Assembly: GCF_000745475.1 (NCBI RefSeq)
Contig: NZ_JQJJ01000010.1
Coordinates: 186,001 to 250,000, forward strand
DNA from: Allobosea sp. UNC402CLCol
GTDB taxonomy: Bacteria; Pseudomonadota; Alphaproteobacteria; Rhizobiales; Beijerinckiaceae
DNA length: 64,000 bases
Direction: 5' to 3'
Part shown: positions 1 through 7,718 of the stretch, piece after piece
How the letters are laid out: every line of letters starts with the position of its first letter
Position numbering within the stretch: position 1 is the first letter of the stretch
Made by a program: the position numbers and the translations under genes
The notes under the pieces: generated by a model
The model's database searches: none
Seen by the model: the letters and a program-made list of their open reading frames with translations, nothing else
Told to the model about the DNA's origin: nothing

Positions 1-334
1 AGGTGGAGCGGCGCATCAGGGCGATCCTGGAATCGCGCAGCGCCACCAGCTCGTAGCGGCGTGGCTCGGCCTTGATCACCGTGCCCTCGCCGAACCAGGC
101 GCCGGCGCGCAGGCCCGCGAGCGTCGCGGTCTTGCCGGATTTCGAGGTGGTGGCCATCTTGACCAGCCCCTCGGCCACGCCTGTCCAGGATTCCAGCCGG
201 TCGCCGACATGGCAGATCGAGGCGTTCTTGCCGTAGCTCCTGAAACTGATGCCGCGCCGCGCCTCTTCGAATTCCGCTTCCGACAGATCGCGGGACCAGG
301 AGGCGATGGCGCGCAGCTCTTCGGGGGCGATCAA
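1..334 (-). CDS. Crp/Fnr family transcriptional regulator, N-terminal part (cut by window edge)
   Basis: About 111 residues are visible. They form the cyclic-nucleotide-binding jelly roll typical of Crp/Fnr regulators, with the stretches SICHVGDRLESW and LRAGAWFGEGTVI, the latter in the place of the phosphate-binding cassette. The DNA-binding helix-turn-helix lies beyond the left edge. No ATG is available. A TTG at 332..334 is the first usable start after an in-frame stop at 383..385, and its ribosome binding site is weak, so the start is uncertain. The ligand cannot be told from this part. It lies on the same strand as the indolepyruvate oxidoreductase gene but is separated from it by a palindromic repeat, so joint transcription is not implied. 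Confidence 0.75.
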   Translation of the reverse strand, partial: MIAPEELRAIASWSRDLSEAEFEEARRGISFRSYGKNASICHVGDRLESWTGVAEGLVKMATTSKSGKTATLAGLRAGAWFGEGTVIKAEPRRYELVALRDSRIALMRRST

Positions 335-380
335 GGTGGCGGTTATCCGGGTTGGCGGGGAGAGACTTCGGGCAGCGTGG

Positions 381-483
381 CGTCATTCTCGGGCGAAGCG
401 GAGCGTAGACCCGAGAATCTCCTTCAGGAAGGGGCTCCAGAGCCTGCTTGTCACGAGATGCTCGGGTCAAGCCCGAGCATGAC
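381..483. repeat. Composite palindromic intergenic repeat, copy 1
   Basis: The element holds two palindromes. The first pairs cgtcattctcggg at 381..393 with cccgagaat at 410..418. The second pairs atgctcggg at 458..466 with cccgagcat at 472..480. Near-identical copies lie at 10930..11033 (reverse orientation) and 28983..29085. It fills the gap between two genes on the minus strand and resembles REP/BIME-type elements. It could act as a terminator or mRNA-stabilising hairpin; that role is inferred. Confidence 0.8.
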
Positions 484-501
484 GGCACAGAGCGTTGCCG
501 G

Positions 502-3500
502 CTATTCCGCCGCCTGTGGCAAGGCCGCGGGCAGCCCCTCACGCAACTGCCCCAGCAACATCGCCTCCTCGGCCTTCGCCGCCTTCAGGTGCCGCTCTTT
601 CACATGGCCGAAGCCGCGGATCTTCTCCGGGATCGCGGCCAGCGCCACGCAGAGCGCGTGGTTCTCCGGCGTGAGCTTGGTCAGCAGTTCGTTCAGCAGC
701 GCCTCGTAATCGGCGATCAGCCGGCGCTCGGTGCGGCGTTCCTGCGTGTAGCCGAAGAGGTCGAAGGCGGTGCCGCGCAGGCCCTTGAATTTCGCCAGCA
801 GCGAGAAGGCCCCCATCATCCACGGCCCGAAGCTCATCTTGCGCGGCAGGCCAGTGTTCGGATCGCGCCTGGCCAGCAGCGGCGGGGCGAGGTGGAATTC
901 GTAGCGCAGCGCTTTGCCATCCTTGCCGTCGGCCTCGAAGGTCGCGGCGAGCTGCTGGCGGAAGGCGCCGTCGCTGTAGAGGCGCGCGACCTCGTATTCG
1001 TCCTTATAGGCCATCAGCTTGAAGAGATTGCGTGCGACCGCCTCGCTCAGAGCCGTCTGGCCGGGCGAGACGGCCGCTTCCTTCGTCTGCACGCGCGCGA
1101 CGAGATGGCGGTAGCGGGCGCCATAGGCGGTGTTCTGATAGGCGGTGAGATAGGCGACGCGGCGGGCGATGATCTCGTCGAGCGTCTCCGAGAGATGGCG
1201 GGCGGCTGTCGGCGCATTGACCTGGGCCAGCAGCGCGTCGAGCGCGGCCGGATCATGCGCGGCGCGGCGGCCGAGCTCGAAGGCCTCGAGATTCATCGCC
1301 ACGGCCTCGCCGTTGAGCACGATCGCCCGGCGCAGCGCCGCGCGGGACAAGGGCACGGCGCCGAGCTGCCAGGCATGGCCGAGCATCAGCATATTGGCCG
1401 CGATGGCATTGCCAAGGAAGGCGACCGCCGTCGCGGTAGCGTCGAGGAAGCGGGTGTTGTCGCGGCCCGCCGCCGAGAGGATGGCGCGCTTCAGGCGTTC
1501 GGTCGGGAGCGAGAAGTCGGCATTGCGGGTGAAGTCGCCCGGCAGGCTCTCGGCGGTGTTGACGATGACCATCCCGCCTTCGGGCCGGATCGCGCCGAGC
1601 ACCTTCTTCGAGCCGGTGACGGTCAGGTCGCAGCCCAGAACGAGATCGGCCTGTCCGGCCGTGACGCGGATGGCGTGAATGTCCTCGGGTCTCGGCGCGA
1701 GCTTGACGTGGCTGAAGACCGCGCCGCCCTTCTGGGCGAGGCCGGCCATGTCGATCATGCCGCAGCCCTTGTCCTCGAGATGGGCGGCCATGCCGAGGAT
1801 CGCGCCGATGGTGACGACGCCGGTGCCGCCGACGCCGGTGACGATCACGGCGAAGCTGCGGTCGAGCGCCGGCACGGCGGGCTCGGGGATATCGGCCTCG
1901 CCCAGCGCCTGCGCATCGAGACGCAGCGGCTCCGCCTTCTTCGGGCGGGCGCCGTGGACCGTTACGAAGGACGGGCAGAAGCCCTTCACGCAGGAGAAAT
2001 CCTTGTTGCAGTTCGACTGGTCGATCTGGCGCTTGCGGCCGAATTCGGTCTCCAGCGGCTGCACCGAGACGCAGTTCGACTGCACGCCGCAATCGCCGCA
2101 GCCCTCGCAGACCAGCTCGTTGATGACGACGCGCTTGTCGGGGTCAGGATAGGCTCCGCGCTTGCGGCGGCGGCGCTTCTCGGTGGCGCAGGTCTGGTCG
2201 TAGAGCAGCAGCGAGACACCAGCGGTTCCGGCGAGCTCGCGCTGGACGGCGTCGAGCTCCTCGCGGTGGTGCAGCGTCGTGCCGGCCGGCCATTGCGTGC
2301 CGGGCGGATATTTGCCGGGGTCGTCGCTGACCACGGCGATGCGCTTCACGCCCTCGGCCGCGACCTGCCTTGCCATCTGGTCGGGCGAGAGATGGCCTTC
2401 CGCCTGCTGGCCGCCGGTCATGGCGACGGCGTCGTTATAGAGCAGCTTGTAGGTGATGGTGACGCCGCTCGCGACCGCCCAGCGGATCGCGAGCGAGCCG
2501 GAATGGGTATAGGTGCCGTCGCCGAGATTCTGGAAGACGTGGCCGCGCGTCGAGAACGGCGCCTCGCCGATCCAGTTCGCCCCTTCGCCGCCCATCTGGG
2601 TGAAGCCGGCGGTGTCGCGATCCATCCACTGCACCATGTAGTGGCAGCCGATGCCGGCATAGGCGCGCGAGCCCTCGGGCACGACGGTCGAGGAGTTGTG
2701 CGGGCAGCCCGAGCAGAAATAGGGCGTGCGCTTCGCGATTTCCTGCGCCTCGGCGAGCCTGCCTTGCGCCTTGGCGATCTCTTCCAGCCGGGCGCGCAGG
2801 GCGGGATCGTCGCGGTATTGCAGCAGGCGGCCGCCCAGCGCGATGGCGATGTCGTTGGGGTCGAGCGCGCCATGGACGGGGAAGAGCCAATTGCCGTTCT
2901 CGTCCTTCTTGCCGATCACCATCGGCTGATGCGCCGCGCCGTAAAGCTCCTCGCGGACCTGCACCTCGATCAGGGAGCGCTTCTCCTCGACGACCATGAT
3001 CAGGTCGAGGCCCTCCGCGAAGGATTTCAGCTCGGCCGGGTCGATCGGCCAGGGACAGGCGAGCTTGAACAGGCGGATGCCGAGATCATTGGCGCGGACC
3101 TCGTCGATGCCGAGGTCCTCCAGCGCCTGGCGCACGTCGAGATAGGATTTGCCGACGGTGGCGATGCCGATACGCGGCTCCCGGCCGCCATGGGTGACGA
3201 TGCGGTTGAGGCGGTTGGCGCGCAGATAGGCCAGCATCGCGTCGCGCTTGTAGAGATGCAGGCGTCGCTCCTGCTCGACAAAATCCAGTTCGCGGCGGAT
3301 GGCAAGCCCGCCCGGCGGCGGCACGTAGTCCGTCGGCGTCACGATCGAGACGCGGTCGAGCGCGCCGTCGATCGAGGCGGTCGATTCGATGTTGTCCTTG
3401 ACGCATTTGATGCCGACCCAGACCGAGGCGAAGCGCGAGAGCGCGATGCCGTGCAGGCCGTAATCGATGATCTCCTGCACCCCGGCGGGGTTCAGGATCG

Positions 3501-4041
3501 GCATCATCCGATCGACCAGGACGAACTCGGTCTGGTGGGCGTTGGTCGAGGATTCCGCCGTGTGGTCGTCGCCCATCAGGCAGATCACGCCGCCATGGGG
3601 CGAGGTGCCGGCCATGTTGCCGTGGCGGAAGACGTCGCCCGAGCGGTCGACACCTGGGCCCTTGCCGTACCAGAGCGCGAAGACGCCGTCATACTTGCCC
3701 TCGCCCTGCAGTTCGGCCTGCTGGGTGCCCCAAACGGCGGTCGCGGCGAGGTCTTCATTCAGCCCGGGCTGGAAGACGATGTTGGCCGCGGTCAGGGCCT
3801 TGCCGGCGCGCATGAGCTGTTGGTCGAGCCCGCCGAGCGGCGAGCCGCGATAGCCCGAGACGAAGCCGGCAGTGTTCAGCCCCGCCAGCCGGTCGCGCTC
3901 GCGCTGCATCAAGAGCATGCGGGCGACGGCCTGCGTGCCGGTCAGGAAGATGTCCCGCTTGCCGAGGTCGTATTTGTCGTCGAGCGTGACGGAGCGAAGC
4001 GTGCCCGCATCGACGCTGGAATCGCGCATTGGCTCAGTCAT
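502..4041 (-). CDS. Indolepyruvate ferredoxin oxidoreductase, single-chain form
   Basis: This 1179-residue enzyme is a thiamine-diphosphate and iron-sulfur 2-oxoacid oxidoreductase of the large fused type that oxidatively decarboxylates aryl pyruvates such as indolepyruvate to acyl-CoA with reduction of ferredoxin. The TPP-binding stretch GDGTYTHSG lies near residue 510. A cysteine-rich cluster segment VCEGCGDC with further cysteines lies near 645. The gamma-type domain starts with VIVTGVGGTGVV near 735. The fused length near 1150-1200 residues fits the alphaproteobacterial family. I chose the ATG at 4041 because GGGAGG precedes it at good spacing; an ATG at 4128 would lie on top of a perfect palindrome. 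It probably serves aromatic or branched amino acid catabolism. The exact substrate is not visible from sequence. Confidence 0.9.
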   Translation of the reverse strand: MTEPMRDSSVDAGTLRSVTLDDKYDLGKRDIFLTGTQAVARMLLMQRERDRLAGLNTAGFVSGYRGSPLGGLDQQLMRAGKALTAANIVFQPGLNEDLAATAVWGTQQAELQGEGKYDGVFALWYGKGPGVDRSGDVFRHGNMAGTSPHGGVICLMGDDHTAESSTNAHQTEFVLVDRMMPILNPAGVQEIIDYGLHGIALSRFASVWVGIKCVKDNIESTASIDGALDRVSIVTPTDYVPPPGGLAIRRELDFVEQERRLHLYKRDAMLAYLRANRLNRIVTHGGREPRIGIATVGKSYLDVRQALEDLGIDEVRANDLGIRLFKLACPWPIDPAELKSFAEGLDLIMVVEEKRSLIEVQVREELYGAAHQPMVIGKKDENGNWLFPVHGALDPNDIAIALGGRLLQYRDDPALRARLEEIAKAQGRLAEAQEIAKRTPYFCSGCPHNSSTVVPEGSRAYAGIGCHYMVQWMDRDTAGFTQMGGEGANWIGEAPFSTRGHVFQNLGDGTYTHSGSLAIRWAVASGVTITYKLLYNDAVAMTGGQQAEGHLSPDQMARQVAAEGVKRIAVVSDDPGKYPPGTQWPAGTTLHHREELDAVQRELAGTAGVSLLLYDQTCATEKRRRRKRGAYPDPDKRVVINELVCEGCGDCGVQSNCVSVQPLETEFGRKRQIDQSNCNKDFSCVKGFCPSFVTVHGARPKKAEPLRLDAQALGEADIPEPAVPALDRSFAVIVTGVGGTGVVTIGAILGMAAHLEDKGCGMIDMAGLAQKGGAVFSHVKLAPRPEDIHAIRVTAGQADLVLGCDLTVTGSKKVLGAIRPEGGMVIVNTAESLPGDFTRNADFSLPTERLKRAILSAAGRDNTRFLDATATAVAFLGNAIAANMLMLGHAWQLGAVPLSRAALRRAIVLNGEAVAMNLEAFELGRRAAHDPAALDALLAQVNAPTAARHLSETLDEIIARRVAYLTAYQNTAYGARYRHLVARVQTKEAAVSPGQTALSEAVARNLFKLMAYKDEYEVARLYSDGAFRQQLAATFEADGKDGKALRYEFHLAPPLLARRDPNTGLPRKMSFGPWMMGAFSLLAKFKGLRGTAFDLFGYTQERRTERRLIADYEALLNELLTKLTPENHALCVALAAIPEKIRGFGHVKERHLKAAKAEEAMLLGQLREGLPAALPQAAE

Positions 4042-4344
4042 GCCGGCCTCCCGATCGTCGTTCCCGCGGGCCGGTTGATCCGGCCTCTCGACCTGTCTCG
4101 ATGCAAGATATGTCAGCAACGCTGACATATCGCCCGAAGGCGGTCAATCACATTGGCATTGTTCCAGTTTTTGCGAGGAGGTCCAGAGATGCGTTCCAGT
4201 CTTGCCGGCACGGGCAGCCTTGCGCGAAATGCCTGCGCCGCGATTTGGCCCCGATTCGCGGCGAAGGCTGCGACGGCCCGGTCGCAAAATCGTTGCGGGC
4301 CGGCCTTATCGCCCTCGGCTCCGGATCTGTGGAGGATACCGTTC
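4042..4344. promoter_or_regulatory. Divergent intergenic region between the oxidoreductase and DUF1007 genes
   Basis: This 303-base gap separates two divergent genes and contains the 25-bp palindrome described at 4107..4131. The bases from 4189 to 4344 can be read in frame with the DUF1007 gene, and the ATG at 4189 has an AGGAGG before it. However, its codons (cgt, agt, ctt, cga, tta, ata, aat) are unlike the GC-ending codons of the neighbours, so I treat it as untranslated leader. I looked for a cobalamin riboswitch because a NicO transporter lies downstream and saw no B12-box-like sequence. Confidence 0.5.
4107..4131. promoter_or_regulatory. Perfect 25-bp palindrome, probable operator
   Basis: The arm gatatgtcagc at 4107..4117 is repeated exactly in reverse complement at 4121..4131 with a 3-base centre. 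It lies 66 bases upstream of the chosen oxidoreductase start and 57 bases upstream of the first possible start of the divergent gene. Perfect dyads of this size and a TGTCAG/CTGACA core are typical of TetR- or MarR-type operators. No regulator of those families is encoded in the window, so the protein that binds here is unknown. Confidence 0.6.
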
Positions 4345-4995
4345 TTGACGGGACGTGCGCTTCTTACGGCCTTGCCGGCCGCCACCCTGCTCGCCGCCTG
4401 CCTGGCGGGGCCGGCGCAGGCGCATCCGCATGTCTGGGTGAAGGCCAAGGCCGAGATCCTGTTCGCGCCGGATGGGACGGTGAAGGCGATCCGGCAGCAC
4501 TGGAGCTTCGACGAGGCCTATTCGGCCTATATCACCCAGGGCCTCGACAAGAACGGCGACGGCAAGCTGACGCCGGACGAGCTGGCGGACCTCGCCAAGG
4601 TGAACATGGATTCGCTGCCCGAGGTCGAGTTCTTCACCATCGCCAAGGTCAATGGCCGCAAGCAGGAATTCGGCACGCCGACCGATGCCGGGCTCGTCTT
4701 CGAGAACAAGATCCTGACATTGAACTACACGCTGCCGCTCAAGCATCCGCCGCCGAAGAGCCGCTCCTTCGGCATCGAGGTCGGCGACCCCACCTATTTC
4801 GTCGCCTTCGAGATCGTCGATGAGCCGGACGCCGTGGTGACGCGCGATGCCCCGGCCGGCTGCATCGTTAGGGTCAATCGGCCGCCCAAGCTTGCCGACG
4901 ACGTCGCGCAGAAGCTGGCGCAGGAGGATATCACCGCGACGCCGGACATGAGCGGCTACGAAGTCACGACGCGGGCGCTGGTGGCATGTCCCTGA
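4345..4995 (+). CDS. DUF1007 family periplasmic protein with an EF-hand-like loop
   Basis: This 216-residue protein belongs to the DUF1007 family, which is commonly encoded next to NicO-type metal transporters. From the TTG at 4345 it starts with a signal peptide ending near LAGPAQA, followed by HPHVWVKAKAEI, the His-rich start typical of the mature family. Residues DKNGDGKLTPDE match a calcium-binding EF-hand loop. The TTG has GGAGGA eight bases upstream; the upstream ATG at 4189 would bury the signal peptide about 50 residues inside the protein. Its end overlaps the start of the transporter gene by ten bases, so the two are translationally coupled. A periplasmic metal-handling role is inferred from this pairing. 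Confidence 0.82.
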   Translation: MTGRALLTALPAATLLAACLAGPAQAHPHVWVKAKAEILFAPDGTVKAIRQHWSFDEAYSAYITQGLDKNGDGKLTPDELADLAKVNMDSLPEVEFFTIAKVNGRKQEFGTPTDAGLVFENKILTLNYTLPLKHPPPKSRSFGIEVGDPTYFVAFEIVDEPDAVVTRDAPAGCIVRVNRPPKLADDVAQKLAQEDITATPDMSGYEVTTRALVACP

Positions 4996-6053
4996 CGACC
5001 CCCCTCAGCCCTCATCCCGAAGAGCCGCGCGCTTCCGGCGCTCCTCAGGCCGAGGGCTCGCAAAGGGCGACGTCGCTGTTGTCGCGCATCATCGTCGCCG
5101 CGCTGGCATTGGCATTGGTCGCCGCCGCGCTCGGCCTGTTGGCCTGGGGCATCTCGCTCTGGAGCCCGCCGGCCCCGCCGCCGCCGCGCAACCCGTTCGG
5201 GACCGCGCTGCCGCGCGAGGCGCTGCCTTCGACAACGGGCTTCGGCGCCGTGCTGATCGCCTGGCAGTCGAGCTTCTATCGCGAGCTGACCGCGACGCTG
5301 AAGGCGATCGCCCAGACGCCGACAGCGGTCTGGGGGTTGCTCGGCCTGTCCTTCGGCTACGGCGTCTTCCATGCGGCCGGGCCCGGCCACGGCAAGGCGG
5401 TGATCTCCGGCTATATCGTCGCCGACAACCGCAGCCTGAAGCGCGGGCTCTCGCTCAGCTTCGCCGCGGCGATCCTGCAGGCGCTCGTCGCCATCGCCAT
5501 CGTCTCGGTCGCGACGCTGATCTTCCGCACCACCGCCGTCAAAATGAACATGGCGACCAGTGCCATCGAGCAGGGCAGCTTCCTGCTCGTCGCGCTGGTC
5601 GGCCTGCTCGTGCTCTGGCGCAAGGCGGGCAGTTTCCTGGCGCTCGGGCAGGGGGCCGCCGCGCATGATGCGTCCTGCGACCACGTGCATATGCCGGATG
5701 CGCAGCAGGTCGCCAGGCTCCGGGACTGGCGCGACATGGCCGGCGTCGTCCTCGCCGCGGGCCTGAGGCCCTGCGCGGGGGCGCTGATCATCCTCGTCTT
5801 CGCAGCCTCGCAGGGGCTCTACTGGGCGGGCATCGCCGCCGCCTTCGCCATGGCGCTGGGTACCGCGATCACGACAGGGGCGCTGGCGGCGCTCGCCGTC
5901 TTCTTCAAATTCGCGGCGCTGAAATTCGCCAGCGGAGGCAGCTTGCGGGCGGTGCGACTGCTCGCCGGGCTCGAATTGGTGGCGGCCGCCTTCATCGTCG
6001 TGCTCGGCGCCGCGCTCTCGCTCGGCCTGTGGATCGGCGGGATGGGAAGCTGA
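4986..6053 (+). CDS. NicO/RcnA-type nickel/cobalt transporter
   Basis: This 355-residue membrane protein has about six hydrophobic segments and the family motif HAAGPGHGKAV near residue 124. A short loop carrying His and Cys (HDASCDHVHMPD) sits between the two halves, and the second half begins AAGLRPCAGALI. Members move Ni2+ or Co2+ across the inner membrane; direction differs between subfamilies and cannot be decided here. The gene overlaps the DUF1007 gene and converges on a cobalt-type nitrile hydratase operon, which suggests cobalt supply. Its first 25 or so residues (HPEEPRASGAPQAEGSQ) look like a translated palindromic repeat rather than family sequence. A start inside the frame near the TTG at codon 36 is possible. 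Confidence 0.85.
   Translation: MSLTTPLSPHPEEPRASGAPQAEGSQRATSLLSRIIVAALALALVAAALGLLAWGISLWSPPAPPPPRNPFGTALPREALPSTTGFGAVLIAWQSSFYRELTATLKAIAQTPTAVWGLLGLSFGYGVFHAAGPGHGKAVISGYIVADNRSLKRGLSLSFAAAILQALVAIAIVSVATLIFRTTAVKMNMATSAIEQGSFLLVALVGLLVLWRKAGSFLALGQGAAAHDASCDHVHMPDAQQVARLRDWRDMAGVVLAAGLRPCAGALIILVFAASQGLYWAGIAAAFAMALGTAITTGALAALAVFFKFAALKFASGGSLRAVRLLAGLELVAAAFIVVLGAALSLGLWIGGMGS
5000..5062 (+). repeat. Palindromic-repeat remnant inside the transporter reading frame
   Basis: The sequence beginning ccctcatcccgaagagccg resembles the outer half of a dispersed repeat common in Bradyrhizobium, Methylobacterium and Bosea genomes (CCCTCATCCTGAGGAG type). It encodes the residues HPEEPRASGAPQAEGSQ at the N-terminus of the NicO transporter. 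The match to the repeat family is from memory of the general pattern, not from a search. Confidence 0.45.
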
Positions 6054-6056
6054 GGC

Positions 6057-6443
6057 TCAGCTCCGCAGCGGATCGTTCTCCAGCAGGATCGGCTTGCCAT
6101 GCGGCGTCGCCTCGGCGGCCCGCGCCCAGGAGGCGGCGAGCGCGTCGACGCCAGCATGCGAGGCGAGGCCCTTTTCGATCAGCAGATGTTCCAGCGCCTC
6201 GCACCAGCGCTCGTAATAGTCCGAGCCGTCGCGGCAGCCGCCCGCAGCCAAGGCCTCGCGGATCTCGGCACCCAGCGCCTGCGCCCATTCATCCGCCGTG
6301 AAGACGCCCCGGTTCTGGAGGGCGACGACCAGCGCGAAGGCCTGCGCCTGCCAGGGCTCGGCGAAGACCGGCCCCTCGGCATCGCGCGGGATCGGCGTGT
6401 CCGCGGCCAGCGCCGCCGCCAGATTGGTCTCAGGCCGGCTCAA
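6057..6443 (-). CDS. Nitrile hydratase accessory protein (activator, P14K type)
   Basis: The 128-residue product resembles the small activators that insert cobalt into the alpha subunit of nitrile hydratase; these share the fold of the beta-subunit N-terminus. Visible family features are FAEPWQAQAFALVVALQNRG and the YYERWCEALEHLLIEKG segment, which parallels [17 protein letters not shown] in the beta subunit. I chose the TTG at 6443, which follows a GGGAGAG and overlaps the end of the beta-subunit gene by 14 bases. The longer upstream frame has a low-complexity Arg/Pro/Ser composition and is a shadow of the beta gene. It is the last gene of the operon. Confidence 0.88.
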   Translation of the reverse strand: MSRPETNLAAALAADTPIPRDAEGPVFAEPWQAQAFALVVALQNRGVFTADEWAQALGAEIREALAAGGCRDGSDYYERWCEALEHLLIEKGLASHAGVDALAASWARAAEATPHGKPILLENDPLRS

Positions 6444-7089
6444 GATAGCTCTCCCATGCCTCGATGCTGACGGTGGAGGTCGGGTCGGCGTCGCGGCCCC
6501 AGAGTTCCGGGCCGGCGAAGACGACGGTGTAAAGCCATTGGGCCGTCTCCGGCAGGCCCTGCGAGCCGGTATCCGGGAAGACATGGCAGCCGGTGACGCG
6601 CTCGATCACGCCCTGCTTGCCGCGGGCATAGCGCGGCAGCCGCGTATGGTGCTGCGGATGCATGACGATGGTGCGGACGGTGTCGCCAACGGCAAAGCGG
6701 GCAGGGGCTTTGGCTTCGCGCTCATAGGGGAAGCCGCGCCTGAGCACCGCCGGCACCTCCTCGCCCTTGAGCACGCGCTTCGGCTCGCGGCGCCCGGGCG
6801 CGGGTTTGCCGGAGAGGAGCTCGGCCGAGGTCAGGAAGCCGTGCTTGACCAGTACTTTGTCGAGCGCGGCGAGCCAGATCTCGTAATAGCTCGCCGAGAG
6901 ATATTGAGCCGGCGGCAGGCTCTCGCGATGATGACGGATCTCGTCGATGCTCCAGGCGCCCATCGCACCGGCCGCGACATTGATCGCGAGCACGCGCTTT
7001 TCCCAATCGCCGTGGAAGACCGGCTCGTTCGGCTCCGGCACGACCGGGCCGAAACCCATCTGGCCGCCGAGGTCGTGGGCGCTGTTCAT
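6430..7089 (-). CDS. nthB: Nitrile hydratase beta subunit
   Basis: The 219-residue beta subunit pairs with the alpha subunit to hydrate nitriles to amides. It opens with the family hallmark [16 protein letters not shown]. The C-terminal SH3-like barrel contains [23 protein letters not shown] (shown here from the segment [17 protein letters not shown]) and ends in the family-like WESYLEP. The start overlaps the alpha-subunit stop by four bases, as expected for subunits made in equal amounts. The length is near the usual 210-230 residues and nothing looks broken. Confidence 0.95.
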   Translation of the reverse strand: MNSAHDLGGQMGFGPVVPEPNEPVFHGDWEKRVLAINVAAGAMGAWSIDEIRHHRESLPPAQYLSASYYEIWLAALDKVLVKHGFLTSAELLSGKPAPGRREPKRVLKGEEVPAVLRRGFPYEREAKAPARFAVGDTVRTIVMHPQHHTRLPRYARGKQGVIERVTGCHVFPDTGSQGLPETAQWLYTVVFAGPELWGRDADPTSTVSIEAWESYLEPA

Positions 7090-7706
7090 GCCGCGTCCTC
7101 CACATGGGGCAGGCCGGTGCCGATCATCGAATCGCGCGAGACGATGCTCGCCAGCTTCTCCTCGCTCCAGCCTTCGGTGCCGGCCGGACGCATCGGGATG
7201 ACGATGAAGCGGGTTTCGGCGGTGGAATCCCAGACGCGGATGCGCTGGCCCTCCGGCAGCGTCACGCCGAAATCGGCGAGCGTGCCGCGCGGATCGATCA
7301 CCGCCTTGGCGCGGTAGGGCGGGGATTTGTACCAGACTGGCGGCAGGCCCAGCACCGGCCAGGGGTAGCAGGAGCAGAGCGTGCAGACGACGAGGTTGTG
7401 CTCCTCCGGCGTGTTGAAACAGGCGACGATATGCTCGCCGCCGCGCCCGCCATAGCCGAGCTCGGCCACCGCCGCGGTGCCGTCGACCTTGAGCCGCTCG
7501 GCATAGGCCGGGTCGGTCCAGGCCTTGGCGACGACCTGGGCGCCGTTGCGCGGGCCGACCCTGGTTTCGTAGGTATCGACGATGGCGTCGAGTGCGGCCG
7601 GATCGACATAGCCCTTCTCGACCATCAGCGTCTCCAGCGCCTTCACCCGCGCCTCGATGGCGGTGAAGTGGTTGTCGTGATCGTGGTCGTGATGGTGTCC
7701 GCTCAT
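7086..7706 (-). CDS. nthA: Nitrile hydratase alpha subunit, cobalt type
   Basis: The 206-residue alpha subunit carries the metal claw motif [17 protein letters not shown]. Cobalt enzymes have Thr after the first Cys and Tyr after the third (CTLCSCY), whereas iron enzymes have Ser and Thr, so this one is predicted to bind Co3+. The last two cysteines of the motif are those oxidised to sulfinic and sulfenic acid in known enzymes. The N-terminus is unusual: [13 protein letters not shown] holds six histidines and may bind metal before insertion. It lies 12 bases after the amidase stop and overlaps nthB, in the order amidase, alpha, beta, activator. Confidence 0.96.
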   Translation of the reverse strand: MSGHHHDHDHDNHFTAIEARVKALETLMVEKGYVDPAALDAIVDTYETRVGPRNGAQVVAKAWTDPAYAERLKVDGTAAVAELGYGGRGGEHIVACFNTPEEHNLVVCTLCSCYPWPVLGLPPVWYKSPPYRAKAVIDPRGTLADFGVTLPEGQRIRVWDSTAETRFIVIPMRPAGTEGWSEEKLASIVSRDSMIGTGLPHVEDAA

Positions 7707-7718
7707 CCGGGCCTCCTC

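Noticed and set aside
448-4125. Very long plus-strand open frame of 1225 codons
   Set aside because: It is the mirror of the indolepyruvate oxidoreductase gene. Long antisense frames arise in GC-rich DNA, and its product is an Arg/Ala/Gly/His-rich mix without domains.
4132-4344. Possible cobalamin riboswitch before the DUF1007/NicO genes
   Set aside because: No B12-box-like sequence or matching long-range pairing was seen.
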